64,000 nucleotides of DNA from Trichopria drosophilae (taxonomy: Eukaryota; Arthropoda; Insecta; Hymenoptera; Diapriidae), in contig CM059582.1 of the NCBI GenBank assembly GCA_030407085.1, positions 48,631,001 through 48,695,000 on the forward strand. Reading direction: 5' to 3'. Positions 22,750 to 35,999 of the stretch are shown in pieces; position 1 is the first letter of the stretch; each line of letters starts with the position of its first letter. Both the position numbers and the translations under genes were made by a program. The notes under the pieces are model-generated. The model was given only the letters and a program-made list of their open reading frames with translations, was not told the DNA's origin and made no database searches.

Positions 22750-25700
22750 TTTAATTAAGCTGCTTCAGTGGCGTTTCTGGTGTTTTGTGTGGTTAAGGAA
22801 CAGGTCGTCGCGATAAAAGATCATCTCCCAATCCAAATGGTATTGATTCTATATTAAGCCTTTATCTCCACAACTTAGATAGTTTCATAGAAGACTATCA
22901 GTGCAATCTCTTTTTTATTCGTGTTTATGAGTCAAAGTACAAGAGAACCATGAGATGAACTCCAGAACACTATTTTGAGTTACTGCAATTGAACAAATAG
23001 AGAGCATATTTAATTCAAAATATCGAAATCCCTTTTTTCATTTTTATTCTCACGCTTAGAACAGTACGATGATTTTAACTGAAAAATGGTATACAAGTAA
23101 TTTTTTCTTACTTATGATGTACAAATATGAGTTTCCATATCCTGAAAAGAATATGATATATTTGGGTAATATTAGATGAAGAATGTTTGTGTTAGTTGCT
23201 GTCCAATTTATGTTGGTAATTACAATGATTTTGATATCGATAACAACATGGAGGTGTAAGGCATAATTGGAGTATCCTACAGACATAACACCAAGATGAC
23301 ACTGAGCACAGTCGACAGAGTAGAATTTTTATACTGGACTAATGAAACTGGAGCAACAATTTAATAGAAAATACGTAAAATTAATTAGAATGAACAAGAA
23401 TAATTTGAACAACATTTATTCTTTTTTTATTCATTGCATACAAATCAAAATTATAAAGAATTTCTGCATCAAATTCAAAGTGAGGACAAGTTGGATCAAT
23501 GAGATTTCCAAATATAGAAGGACCTTTTCTGTCGATCAGCTATTCTGATGACGTTAACTGCTCCAAGGTCATATTTTGGGTTATGCATGAACACTTCAAC
23601 GTCGTGTATTACGGAATGCTAAAATACTGGAAAAAATGATGAATTCCATCGATGTACTGAAGATTCCGTGTAGGACAATCCATCAAAACACAGTATACAT
23701 GGCAATGTTACTATTGTTTACATACTTCTTGAAACATGGCACCGATCAGCACTCTCATTCTTATAAGGAACTAATAAATTTGATGTTTTCGTATGTTTTC
23801 TAATCAAATAATCAAACCAATAATTGGTCTTGCATTCTAAAATAACGAAAATGTATTAAATTCTCGAACGACTCGAAACCAGCAATTTGCAATGTTCACG
23901 GACAGTAGATAAATTTTTATCAAATGCTTTCTTCAAACAAAAATGCAATAGCCCCCTCGGAAAGTGTAATAGCTCTTGCCAAGCTAAAATAAAGGCCGTA
24001 CTGGACTCAGATTATGAGAATTTATTGACTGCAGAGAGTTTTGCCGGGTACACATTGTTCAATAAACATCGTACCACGAACACCACCAATCCCAGGAGTA
24101 CAATCGGATCGGCCGTGCGACGTGCGTGGTAAACGCTTCGATTCCACGGTAATAAAGAAGGCAAATAAAAGCGGTCCGCGGAGGCCCTTAAAATGTAAAT
24201 GGCATTCGGGACAAAACGTCTAACAAGTCGTTTGGATAGCTTCCACCCAATTTACAGTGCACTGGCATATCCATGGATGAGTGGACGAAGCAAGACCGCT
24301 CTAACTCTAAATTCTCTATGTTATTTAGATTAAAGGCATAGGAGGAGTATGCAAACTGAGGGGGTGGGAGTTTGTGAGTGAAAGAGAGAGATGGAGAGTA
24401 ATAGAGATTCGAGAAGAAAACAAGGCGTAGAAAAGGGGAACTCGCCGTTCAATAAGAAAGCTCCATATAAGCGTTAAGCCCGTAGTCGTATTGCCATCGC
24501 CCAAAACAGGCTGCATTGCAACAGCAGCACTCACGAGCATCCTTGACGCATATCCGATTAGCATACGCTAGTTTCCTTCCGACGTTCCTTGCACTTGAAA
24601 TCTAGAGGCGTACCGTATACGGCGTTTTACTTCAATCCCAAGCTCTGCTCTTTCGATGCAGTCAATGATGTACACATTCCTCTGCAAATAGTCCACTTTG
24701 AAATGTATTTGTTTATAAAAAAGTGACTCTTGTTACATTCTTTCTTTCAGACTTGACTGGAAATATATTCTCATGTACCTTCACCATCCTTCGACCAAAC
24801 TCCCATTCTCAAACTCCAAAATAACATCATAAATGTTAGACTATTTTATCTTATAAAAATGAGTTTGATGTGACCGTCTTACCATAAATATCACACCTTT
24901 CTTCCGATTGATCGTAATCATGCATAGAAGAACGTTCAGATATATCGGATCGCCTTTGAAGGTTTCACACGAATGCGGCGACGGCCTCGGCTGGGGTTTA
25001 AGGTAAACGCGCATACGAGCGATTAATCAAACGGATATTAAGGTCGCTAGTCGTCTAAGCGCGGAAAACCGGTCCCGACACCTGATGCCGAAGTGACTTG
25101 ACACTAGGTGAACGTTCCTAATAGGGTTTGGCAAAAAGTAACTTTTCACCTCGGTACTTGATCAAATAAATTTCATCATTATTCAAATCTGCAAAAAGAA
25201 TGAAATAAATGTGCGGCGATGAAAGTAAAAAAGTGATCAAATGCAAATTAACCCATTAAGTCACGAATGGAATTCTTTCACTACAGTTTATCACGACTGC
25301 TGAATTTTGTGTGAAAAAACGAATATGTGACATAACATTAACTGAACTAAGTCGTTTGTTAGTTTTTTCGAACAATAAAGCTGTGAAAAAGAATGTCTCT
25401 GCTATTACTTATACGAATGAACATGGATTCTTCACACATATTTTTTATCTTGATTTTCAAACTTTCTGATGAAGTAAAGAAGTGGTGTTTTTCAAGGTTG
25501 AAAATGTTCGTTATTAAAAAAAAAAAAAGAAAAATCCAGGAATACTTTCTTGAAATCGATATACTTTGAAACATAATTTACTGGACAATAAGTTATAAAC
25601 TGAGGTAAAAATGTTCATTGAGGACTTTAGTCAGATACTTCGAGAAAGAACCTTGTCAAAACCCTATTTTTGAATTTCAATAAAAATATTTGGCATGTCT

Positions 25701-26645
25701 AGTTTAATTTACATTAAACAATAAACAATGAAAGAGAAATCAAAAAATAAAACGGTTATTTTTTTTTCAAATTTTTGCATGAACCAAGGTAAACGACACC
25801 ATGCACTTTATTCTGTTGAATAAATAAATGCACACATTACCAGCAACTTTCGTATTCCATCGAAGCAAGTGCGATTCGCAATGTCACGGGTTCAGGGCAG
25901 AAATCGACTTGTCGTTCGGATAACAATCTCTGAATCGAGGATGATAGGGAGAAGGAGGAACCGAAAACCTGAGAAAAAAAAACATAAAAGAGAGGTCAAT
26001 AGAAGTTACGAGGATTGCGGCGTTCTTTAGCTTGATCTTTCACGTTCATGAACACGATATGTAAATTCAATATTTCTTTCTGTTTGCACAAAGCTGGTAA
26101 TATATTAATCTTGTTTGAGTTCATATAGAATGCAGCGCAATTCAATAAACAATCAAATGAACAATTCATCAAATGGAGAATTCTTCTTGCTTTATTGTTC
26201 TCATCAAAATCTTATAAATAATGTGTAATTTATTTTTTAATTTATACATTGGCAACTTGAGTTTTTTATTTTTTTTAATTGATTTATCGTTTTCGAGAAA
26301 TCAAATGAAATTTATATTTTATTTAACCTTTAATGCTGCAATTTCTACCATGCACCCTAAGCATATCCATGTAGTACTGTCTAAGCTTATCTTAAAATGA
26401 GCGATATTATATTATGGTTTTTTACAATAGACAATATTTGTTTAAATCGTGGACAGAGGGAAATAGAACCTATAATTAATTAATAACTTTTAAGCAAATA
26501 TATGTAGCAGTAGAAAAGGTTTTTTACTCACATTTCGTGTTTTCCATCAAAAACCAATTTTTTTTAATTGTATTTTTTGTATGGTGAACGCCTAAACCAA
26601 GAATCATTTATGAAAATTATGAAAATTGAAAGCTGGCGATCGAGA
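22750..26645. other. AT-rich stretch with small GC-rich patches
   Basis: Mostly AT-rich non-coding sequence. GC-richer patches at about 24060-24250, 24480-24660 and 24960-25110 may be conserved non-coding islands. An open frame (23887-24132 plus) is cysteine-containing but unrecognised, and crosses the edge of such a patch. No gene called. Confidence 0.5.
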
Positions 26646-26649
26646 ATAG

Positions 26650-26772
26650 TACATTATGTACCAAGGGCGCAATTATCGATCTTAGACGGTTGCGAAATTT
26701 GTCGCCCAAGCGAAGTGAGGGTAACAATCAGACTCGTCGGAGATCGATATTTCGCCCGTGACCAATAATGTA
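26650..26772. repeat. foldback repeat with ACATTAT ends
   Basis: The left arm (ACATTATGTACCAAGGGCG, then ATTATCGATCTTAGACG) pairs with the right arm, whose reverse complement reads ACATTATTGGTCACGGGCG, then ATATCGATCTCCGACG. The arms are about 40 bp with a ~45-bp loop. This is a MITE-like structure; CGAT-rich similarity continues to about 26860. The family is not recognised. Confidence 0.7.
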
Positions 26773-27549
26773 TTTTTTGATCCGATTGTCGGAGAACTCG
26801 ATAATTCGAGGCCAAGGTTTCGCCCTAGGCAGAGAAATCGAGTTTTACGACCAGGGGGTCCAAAATAATATTTGTTGCTTATGCAACTGTTTACGATATT
26901 AAAATACTGCCATTTCTTTCCTCAACTGTTACAAAAAGCTAGTTGATAATATTTCAGGTATGCAAAAAATTAGGTATTGTCAGGTTACTTTTTAGAATTT
27001 CGTATTGTTAAAAATGCTATTTTCAAAAAAACACTGGTTTCAGCATTCTATTTATTCACATTTATTAGTCAATTAATAATCATAATTTATTTTATAAAAT
27101 CAGTTTGCTTTGCCGTATACTGGGAACCTATTAGGTCCAAATACTTATAATAGGAGAGTTATGTAATTTCAAATTCGGCAGAATTAAATAAACCGAAGTT
27201 GTGCTCTGAGAGTTCAGTTGTCCACGTAAATATTAAACATAAAATTCCTCATGCATCTGTGATTTTAGAATAGTTTGATCATATCCGTATTGAATAATAT
27301 TTGTTAATATCTTGCGATAATTGACTGCAAAAATTTAAAGATAACATTACTTCAAACAAAAGATTAATAATGAGGATCCGAAAATAGAACAAATGATAAT
27401 GATCCCATTGATCGTGCAAAATATATTAATCAAAATAACTTCCTAACGCGATCTTACCCCAGATAAATGTCGAAAATGACAAACAGCAATTATTCTTATA
27501 ATTCGACTTAATTTTCCGAATACAAATGTAATATTTGCAACTCTGTGAC

Positions 27550-27925
27550 ATTAATTTTACATTTACCGCACGCCGACAAGGATCTACAATAATTACAGCC
27601 TATCGCGACATATTTGCGTGGGAACGCAGCCCTATGCAGTGGTCATTTATCATAGTACCCGTGTAACGCAATGTTGGCTGAAATTATTAAAGGCCAAAGA
27701 CGCGGCCGGACTTAGCTGCTCGTTTCTATAAATCGGTCGAGAGACGAAACCTGGCGTTTGGATCTTGGGTGATAATTAACTTAACCGGGTGCACGATCGC
27801 TGGAACGAACATGTTCCCGAGGAACACGTCGGCGATACTTGCTGATATTATGTACAGATGCGACTAACATGCTAACAAAGATACATCCTCGCCAGCGAGG
27901 TAACGTGGGACGAACGGGAGCTTAA
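27550..27925. other. GC/CpG-rich island
   Basis: CpG-rich island in AT-rich surroundings, containing AACCGGGTGCACG and several ATTA-containing stretches. No open frame of note. Candidate conserved non-coding element. Confidence 0.35.
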
Positions 27926-28244
27926 TGTGGAAGATATCCTTATACCAATCTCAAAACATTTAATTTCATAATAATAAAAACATAATTGTGCTGAATTTTT
28001 GTTCTGGTAGGTTGATCCAACTTAAAACAAGTTTGCTTCGTCCACTTGTGCCATATTTGAATAACAATATTACAGGATATTTATGAACGGTCGTAGTAAC
28101 GGCATACATTCGAATTTTACCTCAGCTCGAGCAAACAATATTATTCGTATTACGGGCGTAATGTTTTTTAATCCCTAAGAATCCCTATATTTTTTTTATT
28201 GTTTGAAATGTTGTATACATTTTGGACTTGTATACCATTCGTCC

Positions 28245-28330
28245 CAGTATGTCCTGTAGAGCTCCCGTCGACTACTCTGGACAAAAAACATTTTTGGATG
28301 TCCTCAGGAGCTCCTCAGGGTATCATGGAA
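28245..28330. repeat. fragment of the CTCAGGAG tandem-repeat family
   Basis: GAGCTCCCGTCGA, then TTTTTGGATGTCCTCAGGAG and CTCCTCAGGG, is a recognisable piece of the repeat unit found three times at 57000-58560. Confidence 0.65.
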
Positions 28331-28539
28331 CTATCAAATTTTTGACAACTGCGTTCAATATTAGTATAGCATTCGGGCCTTAAAAAAATTACACAAATTG
28401 GACTCATTTTCAAAAAGTAGAAATCTGAATAATTTGTACAAACAACTAATAAATAGGATACTAAAAAAGAATTCGTTGCACATCAACCATTAACTAAATG
28501 GCATCGCCATGTTTTTATTCCAATCCATAATGCCACTTG

Positions 28540-28930
28540 ATTTCATCACGACGCGCACGATGAAAATAATTTGCGCGACATTGACGAGAATTCGAGGGCC
28601 TTCGCAAATCATCATGACGACCAGCAAGAAGTTGATTTACGTCATGAATTTTGCAGTAGTGAGAAGGTCCTTCGAGTTTACTCATGCTGCGTTAATTGCG
28701 GAGACATTGCGCTCGGAGTTAGGTTAGGTGCGATGTGCTGGTTTCGCTTCTAAAATTATTTACTGGCGGACTCGCGTGAAATGGTAGCCAGACACAATTC
28801 CCTGCCAGTAATGATGACTTCTACCATCGCGAACCTAACCTTGTAATTACGCCTCTATTCTATTATGCGCCCGCAATTGCACTTTTTCATATCGTCCGCT
28901 CGCCCTGGGTGAGCGTTCTGTCATCAATCC
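28540..28930. other. GC-richer island
   Basis: Moderately CpG-rich block with two overlapping + frames (28509-28727, 28571-28753), neither recognisable. Possible regulatory sequence. Confidence 0.3.
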
Positions 28931-29810
28931 CAGCAAAAACCCTGAATTAAATCTCGAAATTTATGCCCATTACAGCATTCGCCTTCCAATGAAGAACATG
29001 AAAAACATTAAGGAAATTAAGCAATTAATTATTCTGCAAAAAATAAAAATAATATAATACAATGCAGTTCAATAATAAGTTGGCGAGAAAAATAAAGTCC
29101 CGAACCAAAAAAAATATCTATTTACTATACGTTATCTTTTACAACGGCTTCTCAATGTCTTGCATGACGATGTAATACTATGCGCAGTGAAAATTCTCTT
29201 GTCTCGATATCTACGACTTTTACACACATAACTAAAGTTTTGTTGATTGACGAAAAGAAATAAAACTTACTTTTGCTATCAGCTATTAATGTTTACAAAG
29301 CATCGAAATGTTTAACATTAAATATTTAAATAACTACTTAGAATAATATTGTAATTGATCGATTAAGAGTTTCCTAATATTACCTGGAAATATTACCTAC
29401 AAATTGACAATAACAAATATTTTATTGCAACTTTTCGTTCAAATCGATTGATTCACTTTTTCCCATTTTAACTTGTGATATCATAATGTCTTATTATATT
29501 TTGAGCAAGGTTTGATCTATCTGTGATCAATATTTCGTCAGTCTTAAATGATTTTTGGTAGAGTAATATAATTGTTACAAAAACTGAAAAATTATGTACT
29601 GTAAAGTCAAATTTTTGTAGTAGTTATTACATTATTCATAGGTAAAATCAGATATAATTTTGAAAAAAAGAAATAGGCAAATATAAATAATTTCGTTTAG
29701 TAAATTATTACATTAAGTTATTGTGATATTCTCTAGGTGTTTACAATATATTTATATGTATTAAAATATATGATAAAATTGGTGTAATCTTGAATTTATG
29801 TACTTAAATA

Positions 29811-29868
29811 AATTTTTCTTTCTGTTTCAGGTACGTATATTTTTCTGATTATTGCCAGAAACGTGAGT
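29811..29868 (+). promoter_or_regulatory. candidate recursive splice site with 32-nt RS-exon
   Basis: The tract TTTTTCTTTCTGTTTCAG ends at 29830 and is followed immediately by GTACGTATAT, so the acceptor and a near-consensus donor are fused. A second donor-like site, AAAC|GTGAGT, follows at 29862/29863 and would define a 32-nt exon (29831-29862). An upstream TACTTAAAT could serve as a branch point. In flies, such fused sites (ratchet points) subdivide very long introns; a nearby downstream donor is the known layout of a recursive-splicing exon. The functional assignment is inference. It implies a long + strand intron. Confidence 0.5.
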
Positions 29869-29952
29869 AACATATTTTGTTTACGTTTTATTATAATTCG
29901 GACTAAAATACCATTTATTATATTAATCGAGAACATTGCCATGACTTTTAAT

Positions 29953-30081
29953 GACACTTCGAAAACTCGACATTTTGAAATGTGCGGTTTTTGAATCTCT
30001 ATTTTTTGAAATGTTTGGTTTTTTAATGTCGTGCTTTTGAAGTATCTGTTTTGTGATTTGTCTGATTTTTGAGGTGAACCC
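29953..30081 (-). mobile_element. Family B foldback element, partial copy B5
   Basis: Essentially one arm: units such as TTTTTGAATCTCTATTTTTTG and TTTTGTGATTTGTCTG lead to the terminal GAGGTGAACCC. The reverse complement begins GGGTTCACCTCAAAAATCAG, matching B3. The opposite arm is absent or reduced to about 25 bases, so this copy is truncated. Confidence 0.75.
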
Positions 30082-30663
30082 GTTTTAACTACTTTAGGAT
30101 TGTTGTACAACTATTTAGTATCGGATCTATTAAACTACTCACAAAAAAACAGTAAATTTCATTCAACGGGTTTCACTTCAAGAACTGTCGACTGCATAGG
30201 GAATCATCAAATTTGCAGAATTAATTTATAAAAATAATACCAGGACATGTATCCTCTATCGTTCATAAGCAATTTCGAAATCGTTAATATGCGTAATCAC
30301 AAATGTAATCGACATCATTTGATATGTAATTGAATTTCTTTTTACTTAATGCCAGTGTGTAGAACTCAAAGTAATCGCGTATATGCCTGTCTCGCGGCGT
30401 AATAGTCGGCGTGATTATTTTTCCTATTCTTTTTTTTTCAAAGATCAATGTTGAAATCGTACAATACCCGGGTTTGGATTGGTAATTGATTTTCAAATAA
30501 TGCTCGAGCGATATCTCGTGTATATATGTGAACCAGTCACGCGTTCCCCTTTCGCAGTGATCCAAGGATATTACCCCGTTTAGGAGCGCGAGTCGGTGAT
30601 TTCAACGAATGGATTTCAACGAAGGTCGCCGCGATCCTTGGAAAAATCACCGCGGAATGAAAT

Positions 30664-30725
30664 TCTTATCTGTTTACAGGTAGATAGGAGGGATGGAAAA
30701 CTCCTTTGTTCCGTTGTAAGTTTTT
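30664..30725 (+). promoter_or_regulatory. candidate 36-nt microexon or RS-exon
   Basis: TTCTTATCTGTTTACAG (AG at 30678-30679) precedes GTAGAT, and a consensus donor GTAAGT begins at 30716. The enclosed 36 nt (30680-30715) is open in one frame. The acceptor and final donor are good, but GTAGAT at the exon start is a poor donor. This fits a cryptic or alternative microexon better than a ratchet point. Confidence 0.3.
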
Positions 30726-32044
30726 GTAATTGGTTTTTCCATTTAACCCTTTATGTCCTAGATAGTTGCAACATTTATTGAACGTTCTACGATTCAATTA
30801 TCACTAAGAAATCGTTTTGAATCTGAATTGGAAATTTTATGATTGATTTGTTAAAAGTGGCTGATTACTCTTTCATAGTTTAATAATAGTGATGACTGCG
30901 GTACAAGTCAACATATCAGAATTATTACTCAACGTTTTCAACTTCTCTTACTTAAAATACATAATTTTTAACGCGTTATTAAATGTTGCCATTATTTAGA
31001 GGTATCTTTTTTTCTATTCTGTTCATTTATAACTTACGTACATTTGTTTAAGTGTTATTGGATAAAAAAGAAAATTATTATATTATTATTTGAAGTAAAA
31101 CTTAAATATATTTTCAAGTAATATCCATACTCATTACAACGAACAAAGACTGCCAGCTGCATTATCAAATTGAACTATTTTTCCACTTCATTAAATGTCA
31201 CAAACAATAATTATGAATTTATAATAATGAAAAATAAAATTACAACCTTGTGCCGCGTTATCAATATTTCCATCTTCCGATTACATTTTCAACATTGCAA
31301 TTCATTATAACTTCTACATTAACAATGTAATTAATGTAGACGATTTATCTTTAAATTACGCATCGTATAAAATCTGCGTATGCTTTCGAAATTTTCTCAC
31401 TAGATTATTGAAACCATTTACTGGAAAATATACAGTAATTACTTGTTTACAATTTCTTTATATGCAGTCCTAGATGCAGGTATTTATATCTATAGGTTTA
31501 CTTTTTCTTTCTGATATATCGATGATACGAATTAATAATTCAGTAGTACGAGTCAATAAATTGCGTAGTGTAATTACGTAATTAATCTAATTGATTTACG
31601 CAGCTATATATACGTTTGGTACGTAATTTCTTTCGTTAAATATGATCGTACTTTCACAAGCATGTTTGAAGAGTACACAGAAAATAATTACAGTTATTTA
31701 TTGAAACCACATTTTGAAAAAGTATTCTATTATATTTTTTGTGTAATATTTATCAAGAGGATATTTTTGGAAAAATAAAAAACGTCATCATCGTTTTTTT
31801 TTCAATGTTGTAATATTTAAATAAATGTAACAAAAATATTAACTATTATTAATAAAAAAAATATTCATTTAAGCAAGCCCATAGAATCTTCTAGAAAAAA
31901 AGAGACATTTTTTTCTGGTTTTGGACAATTTACAACAACAAATATTTCCGAGAAAGTCATTGTTAAAGTTTTTAAAAAATTTTGAAATTTGCACACCCAA
32001 TTAGAACTTCATCATGAGGTCCTTAACACGTTAATTTACTTAAT

Positions 32045-32120
32045 AAAATCATCAGGACACCCTTAGGCTGGAACAACTAAATCGGACCATAAAATCTGAT
32101 ACAAGGACATCCTAAGGAGC
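32045..32120. repeat. short inverted repeat of the CTCAGGAG type
   Basis: CAGGACACCCTTAGG and AGGACATCCTAAGGAGCTT form a short imperfect inverted pair and share the GGACATCCTNAGGAG motif with the repeats at 57000-58560 and 62151. Probably a degenerate relative. Confidence 0.45.
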
Positions 32121-32630
32121 TTAAGAATTCATAAATAATATAATTAAAATTACTGTAGATCAGTAATGTCGAACAATTTAAATCATAAAAAGCACATGAA
32201 AATTGTATTGGACGTATTATATTTACATATATTATTATTTATTTATAGATCAATTATGTGAAAACATAAGTACTTACATGAGTTTATATGTGCTGATAAA
32301 TTCAAAGCGTGTTCCACATTTCAGTGCAGAATGCGGACACGAATTATCGATATCCTGGAAAACACATTCCTTCGAACGACGTTGATTTTGAGATTTATTA
32401 ATTAAATGTTAGTAATTATGTTTGAGACTCTATTCAGCAAACGCGAAGGAGTAGTTTGTTACGTTAACTTTCTATATCAATCGATAAAACTAATTCAATG
32501 TTAATTACAACCTAGACTAATAAATCGAGCTGTTGCAATTCAAGGATAAATCCTGTTTTCCGTTTGTCGACTGCTATTAATATGCTTATATTTATATGGA
32601 TTTCAGGTACTGGCACTACGATTTCAAACA

Positions 32631-34071
32631 TGGAAATTACACAAATTAGTAGCCGAAAGTATATTTTTTAAAAATTTAGTTGGATCTATCAGTTTGCCCT
32701 TTATGTTTTGTAATTTGTTTAAAAAAATGCACGATCTGCCGATCAAAAGAAGTATTTACGAAGTATTTAGATCAATATTATTAAATATTATTGTCTTGAA
32801 AGTTAAGAACAAGTAATCACGTTCTCTTTCTTAAAGGATTAAATAGTAAAATACAGATGCCATTTAAATATGGTACTTTATGGGTGAAATAGCCGTTAGG
32901 TTTTCAATGTCCTCATAAAAATATATAAATGCATTCATAGGTTTCTACAATTCGTTGACATCAAGAAATAGGACCAAGCCAACAATTTATCGAATTAATT
33001 TATATAAGAAAGTTTATTAATGATTTCCAATTTGTCAAAACATAAATTGCCAATTGCTCAAAACAACTTAAATATTTTACCGTGAATGCAATTTATTACG
33101 GTGCTTATACTCCAAAAGCATTCGAAAGACTAATGAAGTATTTTTGATGTCATGAGTTTGCAATTTCGTATAGTGTATTCTTTTAGAAAAGGGTTGAGAC
33201 AAGAATGTAAAATTACTTGATCTTTTAAATTGTTAAACGTCGATTTGGGACTTCATTTCTACTTTTATTAATTTAACTATAAAACACTGGGGGTCTGCGT
33301 GCAATTTCCTTCGTAATTACAATAAATTTCTCAAGTACGTTATTTACACATATACTTACCGAGTAATGTAGGAATAACGGGAAACTTTGAAATATTCATT
33401 GCAATTATGGTAAACATTACAGTAATAAGTATACTTTCCACTTCAATTATTAAAACAGATTTCTAGGAATACTGAAATCACAATTAATATTAGAATTCAT
33501 TTTTAAAACATTGAAATAAAACTTTTTTTATATTTTTGGATTTTCTTTTTTTGAATGAATTTAATCAGTAATGAAAACAAAATAGTTTATTATTGCATAT
33601 TCTTCAACAATATTCCTCTTTAAGTATACTCCTTAGGGCTTAGTGCGATATTAATAAGTAGGATAAGAAAATCAAAAAGTGAATACTTGTCCAGACCCCG
33701 AGTATTTTATAGTTGAATTAATAAAAGTAGAAATGAAGTCCCAAATCGCCGTTTAACAGTTCAAAAGATCAAGTAATTTTACATCCTTTTCTCATCCCTT
33801 TTGTAAAAGATTACACTGTACGAAATTGCAAATTGATGACATCAAAATTACCTGTTCTTAGTGTTTAATACTATCGTTTTTAATAATATTTCGAAACACT
33901 ATTTTTTATGAAAAAATCCTGATTAAGAGGTTTCCAAAGGTATTTGATGATATTTTTAAAACAAATTACAAAATATCGAATAATGGCTTTCTCGTTATTA
34001 AAGGGCAAACTAATAGATCCAACTAAAATGTAAAGAAATACACTTTCGACTACTAATTTGAGTAATTTCCA
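32631..34071. repeat. 1.44-kb large inverted repeat
   Basis: Two arm blocks pair in inverted orientation. The outer block is 32631-32735 (starting TGGAAATTAC, containing GTTGGATCTATCAGTTTGCCC) with about 33955-34071. The inner block is about 33139-33295 with 33693-33849, roughly 90% identical by eye. The spacer is about 397 bp (33296-33692). The left arm carries an extra ~320 bp (about 32819-33138) with no counterpart on the right, so one arm gained or lost a segment. It may be a foldback transposon or an inverted duplication; no transposase or clear target duplication was seen. Confidence 0.75.
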
Positions 34072-35720
34072 ATATCAACAATAAACAAATAACGAACATT
34101 TAAAACATAAATTCTTTAATAAAATATTTACAAAAAACGTCCAGGAAACTTAAAAATAACGAAAACAACATTATAAACATATAATTAGTAGAATGAACTT
34201 CAGTTCTTAATGATTGACTATAATTTGATCATCATCAAGCGTTTAACAATCTAGCAATATCTTTGAGTATCTTCTTATTAACTTTTTATAAAGAACATCA
34301 ATGAATGACAGTATATATATATAAAAATATTATAGATGGACAATCTATATTACTGTCAAATCAACTGTTTCATTCTTATATCAAATCAGAAATGTTTTTA
34401 TGAATTATCGTTTAGATTGATTAACTGTACCATTTCCTAACTAACCAGAAATGTTAGACTAGATCAAATTGTGATCGGAAACATCAACCTTGGACTGATC
34501 AGGCATCAAACAGAAGTAATTGATAAAAATGCTTATTACTGTCGGATCAGGACATGATCAATATTTCGGTAATCTGAGGAGGATACGATTGTCCTGAACT
34601 TAAACATTTTACCACTACGAAGTTGACATAAAAGTATCACAATAAACATTTGCTACTAACAGAATGTAATAATGACCTAAGAAATAAAATCGTGATATTA
34701 AAAAAATGCAAATATTAATCTTTAAGAAGTAAAACTGATTTTCACATCCATTCATTACAGGACCACTTAGGCTGCCAACGGTCTTTGTATGCACTTCCAC
34801 CCGTAGGAAACGATAAGCGTGAAGCTTTTCACGCGCAAGAATACGCACGATTCCCATAAATCTCGGGAAGATTTCACAAGAATCACGAAGTCGGAAAGTC
34901 GCTCTTGAACCTTGCTGGCATCAAGCCGCTCGTCGATCCGATCGATCGATCGATCGATCATTGGCACCGATAGCTCGACGCGTGTTGAAAAAGGGTCTCG
35001 TATGCATCGGGGAAAGGTAGATTTCAAAAAGAACCTTGCAATTTCCGAGTTACCGTCGCCATTACCAGCATTGCAGATGGACGCATAATGTTGTGATTCT
35101 TAATCAGCGGCGTCGCGAACGGCGCATTACATGCGTGAGTGTAATGGATTTCTCGGTACGTGCGATTGGTATTAATGGGTCGAACGGTGTTTGCTCCCTG
35201 TTTGCCTGTAATGTCAGCTTTCCACGTGCATCAAGTCACGCGGTTAGTAAGAAAAAATGTGGATTAGAAAAAAGTTCAATCGTTAGAGCTGAGGGAAATT
35301 TGCAATTGATTACAGGTTGATAATATCGAGACGTGGAATCAGCGATTAATGTCGATTGATTAACCCATTTCATTTTAAGGTCAGATAGATTAGTGAGTGA
35401 GTTTTTTCCCTCTACAATATAAAAAATTATTGTCATAAAAAGTTGTCTTCATAGAATGATACTGATGATTATCATGTGATTCTCTGAGAAATCTTGAACG
35501 TATTGCCTAAATTCTAATTTGTTCTACGACGACTCAAAGTGTTATATTTAAAGAAGATTGTTAACGAATTTTGAGGTAATGAGTAGGCATGTGCACTTCA
35601 GCAAAGAATTTGGTTGCTAAAACTAGGATTCCGATGGTTTGGTCGCCATTTTCCATCTAGACTGATTAGCCAGGAGCCTTACATCAACTTATTGTTTAGA
35701 AATTGTTGTTTTGAAAATAT
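34072..35720. other. AT-rich stretch and GC-richer island
   Basis: AT-rich at first; a CpG-richer island follows at about 34780-35340 with overlapping frames on both strands and no recognisable product. The block at about 34450-34600 has repeated GATCAGG words and may be a decayed relative of the short element at 45587. Confidence 0.4.
34939..34959. repeat. (CGAT)n microsatellite
   Basis: Five tandem CGAT units within a GC-richer island. Confidence 0.85.
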
Positions 35721-35721
35721 A

Positions 35722-35798
35722 CCCGAGCTGAAATTTATTAAGGCCATGATCAGGCCCGAAAGCCTGTAGTCATGACCTGGAGTACATTTCTACTTGGG
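35722..35798. mobile_element. short MITE-like element D2
   Basis: Left CCCGAGCTGAAATTTATTAA and right (reverse complement CCCAAGTAGAAATGTACT) are inverted ends of a 77-bp element. Inside are GGCCATGATCAGGCC and CATGACCTGG palindromic words. It shares ends and internal TGATCAGG theme with the element at 45587. Confidence 0.55.
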
Positions 35799-35999
35799 AA
35801 CATTGCGAGAACCGAAATCGATGGCGAAGAGGAGATTGAGGAGTGGAAAATGATGATCGTCGAAGGTGTTTCCGTGTCACGCTCGTGATGCAAAAGTCCA
35901 CCATTAGGGTCGTAACACAAAGGAAAAACACAGTTGACGCACTACAAGGAGTAAACTATTATTTTCCGGTAGACCTTATTTTCTTAATATAGGAATGGT

